DNA of 52,320 nt from CAYPGJ01 sp964638515 (GTDB lineage Bacteria > Planctomycetota > Phycisphaerae > Phycisphaerales > UBA1924), in contig CAZWZL010000021.1 of NCBI GenBank assembly GCA_964638515.1, positions 1 through 52,320 on the forward strand, given 5' to 3'. The translations under genes and the position numbers were made by a program. The notes under the pieces were generated by a model. The model worked only from the letters and a program-made list of their open reading frames with translations. It was not told the DNA's origin and did not search any database. Positions 47,510-52,320 of the stretch are shown here, piece after piece (position 1 is the stretch's first letter; every line of letters starts with the position of its first letter).

Positions 47510-48946
47510 ATGATGGCGAGGGCATCGATCATTGTGTCGGCGGACGGCTGCGAAGCCCGCTTGTGCATCGCCGCAGGCGCGACGCCGGCGGAGCTGTCGG
47601 GCGAGTCGCTGGCGAAATTGGCGCGCGAGGCCGGGCTGCCGCACGATGAGGAGATGGAGCGCCGACTCGGCGCGCTGCGTGAGCGGTATCTGTCTTCCGG
47701 CGGTATGCCGTTGGAGGAGGCGTTTGCGTGGGGTGAACCGCCGCAGCACGGACGTGACTGCCAACTTGAATGGGAGCCTGGGCTTGACCCGACCGCGCGA
47801 CCGTTGATCGCGGATCAGGGCGATGGTCGCACAAACCACCACGCGGGACGGCGCTATGTGTGGGTGCGTGCGGGACAACGGGTGGGACGCTTTCAGCCTG
47901 CCACGGAAGGAACACCCGGCCGATCGGTTCGCGGCGAGGATCTCCCCGCGCGTTCGGGCAACGCGTGCTCCGTCGGGCTCGACGAGACGCTCCAGACCGA
48001 CTCCGAGGGCCATGTGGCATCGCTCGTGGATGGTGCGCTGCAACTCAACGGCGTGCGCGTCACGGTCAGTGAATCGCTCGTCATCAAGGGGTTTGTCGAC
48101 TTTGAGACGGGCGACATCGAGTTTCCCGGCACGGTTGAGATCAGCGACGGTGTTCGCGATCAGTTCGTCGTGCGCGCGCAAGGCGACATCACGATCGGTG
48201 GGCTGATCGAATCCGCCACGGTGGAAACCGAGGGCGCATTGCTCTGCCGCGGTGGTATGGCGGGCAAGGGTGAGGGACGTTTGCGGATCAAGGGCCATGC
48301 CGAGCTCGCGTTCCTCGACCATGTGCAAGGCGAGATCGGCGGCTCGCTTACGGTGCGCCGGGAGATTCGGAGCTGCGAGTTGCTCGTGCACGGTGATCTG
48401 CTTTGCGATCGCGCGGCCGTGCTCGCCGGTCGAGTATCGGTTCGGGGCGTGGCGCGGATCGGCGTGATCGGCTCGAGCGCGTTCACCCCGACGATCGTCG
48501 AACTGGGGCTCCTGGAGCCCGCCGCAACGCTGGAGATCGAGCAGATTGAAACGGTGCAGGAGTGCCGCGTCGAGCGAGAGAACCTGCTGAACAAAGAGAA
48601 GCAGATCCGCGCCAAGGGCGTCCTCAGCCCGTCCGCGCAGCAGACGCTGCGGACCATCATGACGGCGGTGCAGGAGTGGGATCAACGGATTCAGGAGGCC
48701 GAGCAGACGCGTCTGCGCCTCGAGCAGGAGCGTCGCTCGAGGGTGACGGTGGAGATGCACGTGACGCAGATGGTGCATCCAGGCGCGTGCCTGCGTATCG
48801 CCGGCGCCGAATTCCACTTTCACAAGCCCATCAAGGGGCCGCTTCGCTTCGGCTGGGACGAGCAGCACGTGCCCAGGTATCGCGTCGCCGATGGAGCGTG
48901 GAGGCCGCTGTCGGAGATCACGTCGGCCCGCCGGCTGGCGGCGTGA
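47510..48946 (+). CDS. FapA family protein (DUF342)
   Basis: 478 aa. Two ATGs in tandem (47510, 47513). The N-terminal ~160 residues are a variable region; then the DUF342/FapA signature runs from about residue 160: DLPARSGNACSVGLDETLQTDSEGHVAS, ALQLNGVRVTVSESLVIKGFVDFETGDIEFPGTVEISDGV and a right-handed beta-helix pattern (GDITIGGLIESATVETEGALLCRGGMAGKGEG). A coiled coil (VERENLLNKEKQIRAKGVLS) is followed by EMHVTQMVHPGACLRIAGAEF. FapA-type proteins are polymer-forming or cell-shape-linked cytoplasmic proteins in planctomycetes and others. No flagellar genes are adjacent. Confidence 0.82.
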   Translation: MMARASIIVSADGCEARLCIAAGATPAELSGESLAKLAREAGLPHDEEMERRLGALRERYLSSGGMPLEEAFAWGEPPQHGRDCQLEWEPGLDPTARPLIADQGDGRTNHHAGRRYVWVRAGQRVGRFQPATEGTPGRSVRGEDLPARSGNACSVGLDETLQTDSEGHVASLVDGALQLNGVRVTVSESLVIKGFVDFETGDIEFPGTVEISDGVRDQFVVRAQGDITIGGLIESATVETEGALLCRGGMAGKGEGRLRIKGHAELAFLDHVQGEIGGSLTVRREIRSCELLVHGDLLCDRAAVLAGRVSVRGVARIGVIGSSAFTPTIVELGLLEPAATLEIEQIETVQECRVERENLLNKEKQIRAKGVLSPSAQQTLRTIMTAVQEWDQRIQEAEQTRLRLEQERRSRVTVEMHVTQMVHPGACLRIAGAEFHFHKPIKGPLRFGWDEQHVPRYRVADGAWRPLSEITSARRLAA

Positions 48947-48973
48947 GGCTCGCCGTGGTTCGATTGAGTCATG

Positions 48974-48999
48974 AAAAAACCCGCGACATGGGTCGCGGG
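48974..48999 (-). terminator. Intrinsic terminator of the 49034-49654 gene
   Basis: Read on the minus strand: CCCGCGAC-CCAT-GTCGCGGG (8-bp stem) then TTTTTT. Immediately after the stop of the minus-strand gene and between it and convergent fapA. Confidence 0.75.
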
Positions 49000-49033
49000 C
49001 TCGCGTGGCTTAGCACTGCTCGAGGCGCTGCGT

Positions 49034-49654
49034 TCAGGCGGAACGACGACGACGCATGGTGAGCAGGAACAACCCGGCCGTTCCCAGACCCGCGCCTGTG
49101 GGGAGCGGGATGCAAACCGAATTGAACACCAGGTCGTCCATGCTGTAGGTCTCGGCGATGGCGGAGTGCGGCCCGGCCGTGATCTCGACGCAATCGAACG
49201 CCATATCTGAGGTGAAGCCCCAGAACGCCGACGAGGTTGTGGGAGCGATCGTCCCCGCGAACACCACACCGCCGCCAAGCGTGAGCGTGATATTGAGATC
49301 GAGGCCGTGGCCCGGCCCGCCGGGGCTGAGGTCCCACGTTCCACCGAAGGCCGTGGCCGTGCAAGCAAAGTGCCACTTCGTGGATTCGCCGCCCGATCCG
49401 GTGAGACGGTCATTCCATTTATCGGCGCCCGAAGCTGAGCCGACCGTTCCGCCGATGGAGCCGACCGTTGACGTCACCGAGAGGCCGTTGCCCGCCTGCG
49501 TCAGCACGTTTCCGGTGAACGTCTCTGTGTGCCACGAAACGACCGCCGCGGACCAGCCCGCGAAGTCGGCGTCGTACACCGTAATCGTGGCGGCGTGGCC
49601 CGCTGCGGCCATCGCGCACCCGACACCTGCCATGAGTGCCCTGTTGAATCGCAT
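49034..49654 (-). CDS. Exported protein with PEP-CTERM-like tail
   Basis: 206 aa. ATG 49654 is 9 nt after AAGGAG (an ATG at 49663 overlaps the Shine-Dalgarno). Signal peptide MRFNRALMAGVGCAMAAAGHA. The body (ATITVYDADFAGWSAAVVSWHTETF, GLSVTSTVGSIGGTVG, GHGLDLNITLTLGGGVVFAGTI, AFWGFTSDMAFDCVEITAG, YSMDDLVFNSV) resembles PEP-CTERM proteins of 'surface adhesion-like' type seen in planctomycetes. The tail PLPTGAGLGTAGLFLLTMRRRRSA fits the VPLPxxxxL-type PEP-CTERM. It has a clear terminator. Confidence 0.75.
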   Translation of the reverse strand: MRFNRALMAGVGCAMAAAGHAATITVYDADFAGWSAAVVSWHTETFTGNVLTQAGNGLSVTSTVGSIGGTVGSASGADKWNDRLTGSGGESTKWHFACTATAFGGTWDLSPGGPGHGLDLNITLTLGGGVVFAGTIAPTTSSAFWGFTSDMAFDCVEITAGPHSAIAETYSMDDLVFNSVCIPLPTGAGLGTAGLFLLTMRRRRSA

Positions 49655-49834
49655 GGAACCCATCTCCTTCTCGTTCTACTTCCTCCGGGCACTGAGACAC
49701 CCAACAGTGAGCGCCGCTTATACAAGTGCCCATGTTCAAGAAGGTACTTGATTTGGGTGGCCGAAAATAGAGTCGACGCGCCAGAACATTGGTGCTTTCA
49801 CCTGAATCTTGGCATACCGATCAGCGTCCGAACG

Positions 49835-49862
49835 AAAACGCCCCAGCCGTGAGGCCGGGGCG
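49835..49862 (-). terminator. Terminator of the RRM gene
   Basis: CGCCCC (49839-49844) pairs with GGGGCG (49857-49862), inner GCC/GGC, and on the minus strand the stem is followed by TTTTCGTT. Confidence 0.55.
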
Positions 49863-49907
49863 AATCGTGCGTTTGTGTTTCAGGCGGGACAAGCCCGCTT
49901 GCTGGGC

Positions 49908-50309
49908 TTACCAGCCGCCGCGATCGCGGCCACCGCCGCCACCGCCGCCACCAAAGCCGCCGCGGCCACCGCCGCCGCCGCCGCCGCCGAAGCCGCCGCG
50001 ACGACCGCCGCCACCGCCGCCGCCACCGAAGCCGCCGCGGCCACCGCCGCCGCCGCCGCCCGCTTCACGGGGGCGAGCCTCGTTCACGACGAGCGCGCGG
50101 CCGCCGCAATCGGCGCCGTTCATCGCGGTGATCGCGTTGTCCGCCGCCGACGGGTCGGACATCTCGACGAAGCCGAAGCCGCGGGGGCGGCCGGTCTCGC
50201 GATCCATCACGATGTTGGCGGACGCGACTTCACCGTGCTCCTCGAACATCTCGCGGAGCTGGTCGTCGTTCACGGAGAAAGGGAGGTTACCGACGTAAAT
50301 CTTCTTCAC
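49908..50309 (-). CDS. Glycine-rich RNA-binding protein (RRM type)
   Basis: 133 aa from GTG 50309 with AGGA 9 nt upstream. Residues 1-~80 are a single RRM with RNP2 KIYVGNLPF and RNP1 GRPRGFGFVEM; the remaining ~50 residues are almost pure glycine with Arg/Phe (GGGGRGGFGG repeats), like plant and cyanobacterial cold-induced glycine-rich RNA-binding proteins. It binds single-stranded RNA and probably acts as an RNA chaperone. The tail is encoded by GCC/ACC-rich repeats (49918-50058). The predicted leader (see separate entry) is long and structured, which fits cold-type control. It ends in a terminator. Confidence 0.9.
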   Translation of the reverse strand: MKKIYVGNLPFSVNDDQLREMFEEHGEVASANIVMDRETGRPRGFGFVEMSDPSAADNAITAMNGADCGGRALVVNEARPREAGGGGGGGRGGFGGGGGGGGRRGGFGGGGGGGGRGGFGGGGGGGGRDRGGW

Positions 50310-50448
50310 GCTGCAGAATCCTGAAACCCGAGAGGCTGAGTCATGAGGCAGAACCGGTGCTGATGCTCGGGTTTCGGATATCCGCGTCGGTCTGACAAGG
50401 CGTGGAGCACGAACGGCTCCGAGGAATCCGCCAAGTGGGGGGAGTGTA
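50310..50448 (-). promoter_or_regulatory. Long structured leader and promoter of the RRM gene
   Basis: A -10-like TACACT (50443-50448, minus) is followed by a ~125-nt leader. Its last part contains a perfect 10-bp inverted repeat, GAAACCCGAG (50323-50332) and CTCGGGTTTC (50366-50375), 33-nt loop, which ends directly at the AGGA ribosome-binding site (50319-50322). Folding or melting of this hairpin could control access to the Shine-Dalgarno. Confidence 0.55.
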
Positions 50449-50705
50449 GCCGACCCCAACCCCCGGTCAAGACCCCCCTGAGCCCGCCACGTTGAATTGA
50501 CACTTCGGGATCGCGCAGCCCGAGGTCGGCGGGAGGCCGCCGAAGGCGCCCGGCGCCGGGATGGGAGCCGGGGTGATCCGGGGCGGGCAGGGGTAGAGGC
50601 GGGCGGGCGTCACCCAGCCGCCCCCCGGTGCGCGTGTCCTAAGTCGTTATGGGATTTCGGGTTCTGAGGTGTCACGGGCTGGCGGCATCCATCGCTTCCT
50701 AGGGC
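50449..50705. other. 257-bp region before the DUF2726 gene
   Basis: G+C-rich with runs of G and C on the plus strand; no gene recognised, no clear promoter for the plus-strand gene, and only a weak TAGGG before ATG 50706. Confidence 0.4.
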
Positions 50706-51314
50706 ATGACGCCGCTGATCGTGCTCCTGGTGGTCTTGGGCGGGATCGGCGGGCTGGTGTTTGTGCTGAAAGAGCTGGGGCGGGGAAAGCAGGGAAACGG
50801 TCGCCGCCCTTCCGGGGAGGGGGCCGGGGAGGGGGACCCGAAGCACCCATTGCCCTATCAGCGGAAGGACTACCTGCTGTCGGCCGGCGAGCGGGCGTTC
50901 CTCGGGGCGCTCGACATGGCCGCGGGGAGTGAGGCGCGAGTCTTCGCGAAGGTGCGGCTGGCGGACCTGGTGTGGATGGGGAAGGGCGTCGCCGGGCGGA
51001 TGGGACACCAGAACCGCGTGAACATGAAGCACGTGGATTTCGTGGTGTGCGAGGCGAAAACGCTGCGGCCTTGGGTTGCGGTGGAGCTGGATGACTCCTC
51101 GCACGAGCGTGCGGATCGCAAGGCGCGGGATGTGTTCGTGGATAATGCGCTGCGAGCGGCGGGGCTGCCGCTGGTGCGCGTGCGGACGCGGGGGAGCGGG
51201 TATTCGGTGGAGGAACTGCGGAGGGAATTGCGGGGGGCGGTGGAAAGGGCATCTCTGAGCAAGAGCGCTGCCGCCTCGGGTGAACTGGAAATGGTGAGGC
51301 GGGGAGAAAGGTGA
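50706..51314 (+). CDS. DUF2726-domain membrane protein
   Basis: 202 aa. N-terminal membrane helix (MTPLIVLLVVLGGIGGLVFVL), a Gly/Arg-rich linker, then the DUF2726 domain: AARVFAKVRLADLVWMG-like SEARVFAKVRLADLVW, MKHVDFVVCEAKTLRPWVAVELDDSSHER and RDVFVDNALRAAGLPLVRVRTR. DUF2726 resembles restriction-endonuclease-like nucleases (the DFVV..ExDxxxH strands), so a nuclease fold anchored in the membrane is possible. The family role is unknown. Confidence 0.8.
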   Translation: MTPLIVLLVVLGGIGGLVFVLKELGRGKQGNGRRPSGEGAGEGDPKHPLPYQRKDYLLSAGERAFLGALDMAAGSEARVFAKVRLADLVWMGKGVAGRMGHQNRVNMKHVDFVVCEAKTLRPWVAVELDDSSHERADRKARDVFVDNALRAAGLPLVRVRTRGSGYSVEELRRELRGAVERASLSKSAAASGELEMVRRGER

Positions 51315-51315
51315 G

Positions 51316-51597
51316 GCACGCGAGCGGGGCGCATCACGCGCGAGACGCCCGCCGACGATCCTGCACGGGACGTGGGACCCGGTGTGCCCGTACGAGGGGA
51401 CGACGGGGTATTTGCAGAAGATGCTGGTGAACGCGGAACGGGTGGAGGTGGTGGGAATCGTGCGCGGCGGGCACAACTTGCATGTGGGGGAGGCGGGGGA
51501 GGTGGTGAAGAGGGTGAGGAGGGGACAAGACAAGTGGCAGATCATGCTCTACAGCAAGAGCATTGCACGACTACACCTCTTCAGATGCATCCTTTGA
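51316..51597 (+). pseudogene. Remnant of an alpha/beta-hydrolase C terminus
   Basis: No credible start of its own. In frame, residues run RRPPTILHGTWDPVCPYEG, LQKMLVNAERVEVVGIV and GGHNLHVGEAGEVVKRV, the typical end of an alpha/beta-hydrolase (catalytic Asp in the HGTWDPVCP loop, catalytic His in GGHNLHV). Only ~70 codons survive; the nucleophile part is absent. After about 51540 the composition shifts and the frame closes at 51597. Another hydrolase fragment lies at 28556-28876 on the other strand. Confidence 0.55.
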
Positions 51598-52233
51598 CCG
51601 TTCTGGACCAAGAACGTCGATTATTGAAACTCTTTGAGTCGCCCTGATATGTGTTTGAAGTAGGCGAAATTGGTGACCGCGGCGCAGGCCCTCAAACACT
51701 GCTTGCCAGTTGCCTCTAGTAATCACATCGCTGTACTGCCAAGGGGGCCGTCCAAAGTGCTCGTCTAACTCATTTATGAACCTCGCGCACGCCCTTATGC
51801 ACCCGTCCACCTCGCCCGACAGAAGCGGAGTCACCTTTTCATCAATTTCGAAGTGCGCTTCGTCGCCACGATGAGCCAAGAAGTTATGTCGATACTCTCT
51901 GATTTGTTTTAGATCGACAACCAACGCATCGACTTTCGTGCTCCACGCTTCGTCCGCCAGCCACTTCTTTACGATTGCTCCGAAACTCACGGTCGACTTG
52001 CCCGAAACTCTCGGAGGATCAACCGTGCGTGCTAGCGAGAGAATCGTCTTGTCTACTATTGCGACACGAATCGCAGTAAACAGGTCTCGTCCAAACGTTT
52101 CGATTTCGGCATGATACTTTAACCAGTTGTCAATTAGCTGAGAATGCAATTGCCAGTAGTAGTGCGCATCAATCACATCGCGCCGGACGACGTTCAGTCG
52201 CCGCTCCAGCTCTTGCGTCATTTCCGGCTTCAT
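51571..52233 (-). CDS. HEPN/AbiU2-like protein, likely acquired
   Basis: 220 aa from ATG 52233 (ATG 52221 is an alternative; neither has a strong Shine-Dalgarno). An all-helical protein: DAHYYWQLHSQLIDNWLKYHAEIE, FGRDLFTAIRVAIVDKTILSLARTVDPP, then VDLKQIREYRHNFLAHRGDEAHFEI with the HEPN RNase motif R115-x5-H121, and FINELDEHFG. This layout fits the AbiU2-type HEPN proteins connected with abortive infection. By eye the gene is about half G+C against roughly two thirds elsewhere, suggesting horizontal origin. Overlaps the end of the hydrolase remnant by 27 nt. No antitoxin partner is visible in the window. Confidence 0.68.
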   Translation of the reverse strand: MKPEMTQELERRLNVVRRDVIDAHYYWQLHSQLIDNWLKYHAEIETFGRDLFTAIRVAIVDKTILSLARTVDPPRVSGKSTVSFGAIVKKWLADEAWSTKVDALVVDLKQIREYRHNFLAHRGDEAHFEIDEKVTPLLSGEVDGCIRACARFINELDEHFGRPPWQYSDVITRGNWQAVFEGLRRGHQFRLLQTHIRATQRVSIIDVLGPERSKDASEEV

Positions 52234-52252
52234 TCAACCCCGCCTGATCGAA

Positions 52253-52320
52253 CTACCACTCCGGGCCGCCGGTGTAGCGGCCGTAGACGTCGGCCATGGC
52301 CTGGACCATTTCGCCGAGGG
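52253..52320 (-). CDS. C-terminal end of a gene entering from the right (partial)
   Basis: On the minus strand the edge sequence reads LGEMVQAMADVYGRYTGGPEW and stops at TAG (52253-52255). The frame is open to the window edge; too short to assign. Confidence 0.4.
   Translation of the reverse strand, partial: LGEMVQAMADVYGRYTGGPEW

Noticed and set aside
49918..50058. Dense GCC/ACC repeats that at first look like a CRISPR or tandem repeat array
   Set aside because: They are the codons of the glycine-rich tail of the RRM protein; no spacer-repeat organisation.

Overview
The window is a G+C-rich bacterial chromosome segment with no rRNA, tRNA, CRISPR array, IS element or prophage that I can see. 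It most likely comes from a planctomycete of the class Phycisphaerae. The grounds are short dockerin-like C-terminal repeats of the GDxNxDGxVNFxDLNxVLSxFG type on several secreted proteins, PEP-CTERM-like tails (Pro-rich, hydrophobic, then an Arg cluster), an H-X9-DG prepilin-like protein, a diphosphate-type phosphofructokinase and a futalosine-route menaquinone gene. The lineage is an inference. A run of exactly 100 N (15233-15332) shows this is a scaffolded draft assembly.

Layout. 1-8300: end of an unknown gene, a small secreted protein, a LuxR-type regulator, a lipoprotein, PPi-phosphofructokinase, a Tat-exported asparaginase, chorismate synthase, a toroid-fold protein and RsmE. 8360-15380: a tail-anchored acidic protein, ComEC, two lipoproteins, DNA polymerase III delta (holA) and a histone-H1-like basic protein broken by the N gap. 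15618-21947: class II DAHP synthase, a PilZ protein, a three-gene cluster (receiver-like protein, mqnA, sigma-like protein) and glutamate dehydrogenase. 22098-31394: mainly exported proteins with PEP-CTERM-like or dockerin-like tails, with gatB in the middle. 31512-41442: RadA, type-4 uracil-DNA glycosylase, a CusF-like lipoprotein, a Memo-family protein, Dtd, NadE and a flippase-like membrane protein. 41544-48946: a CHAD-Ppx/GppA-HD fusion, a dockerin-tailed exported protein, a transglutaminase-like protein and a FapA/DUF342 protein. 49034-52320: a PEP-CTERM-like protein, a glycine-rich RRM protein with a long structured leader, a DUF2726 protein, a hydrolase remnant and a less G+C-rich HEPN/AbiU2-like gene.

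How it fits together. DAHP synthase opens the shikimate pathway, AroC closes it to chorismate, and MqnA draws chorismate into menaquinone. RadA, UDG, ComEC and HolA are DNA uptake, replication and repair functions. The most notable patterns are: (i) TANNNT boxes, mostly TACNNT, lying 6-11 nt before the start codon of twelve genes, mostly without a Shine-Dalgarno sequence, which suggests widespread leaderless mRNAs; (ii) two pairs of paralogous exported proteins in which one member has a PEP-CTERM-like tail and the other a dockerin-like tail; (iii) a CHAD domain fused to an exopolyphosphatase; (iv) an RRM gene whose predicted leader carries a perfect 10-bp inverted repeat against its ribosome-binding site; (v) two fragments of alpha/beta-hydrolases 22 kb apart in opposite orientation. 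All functional calls are by eye from sequence; no database search was possible.
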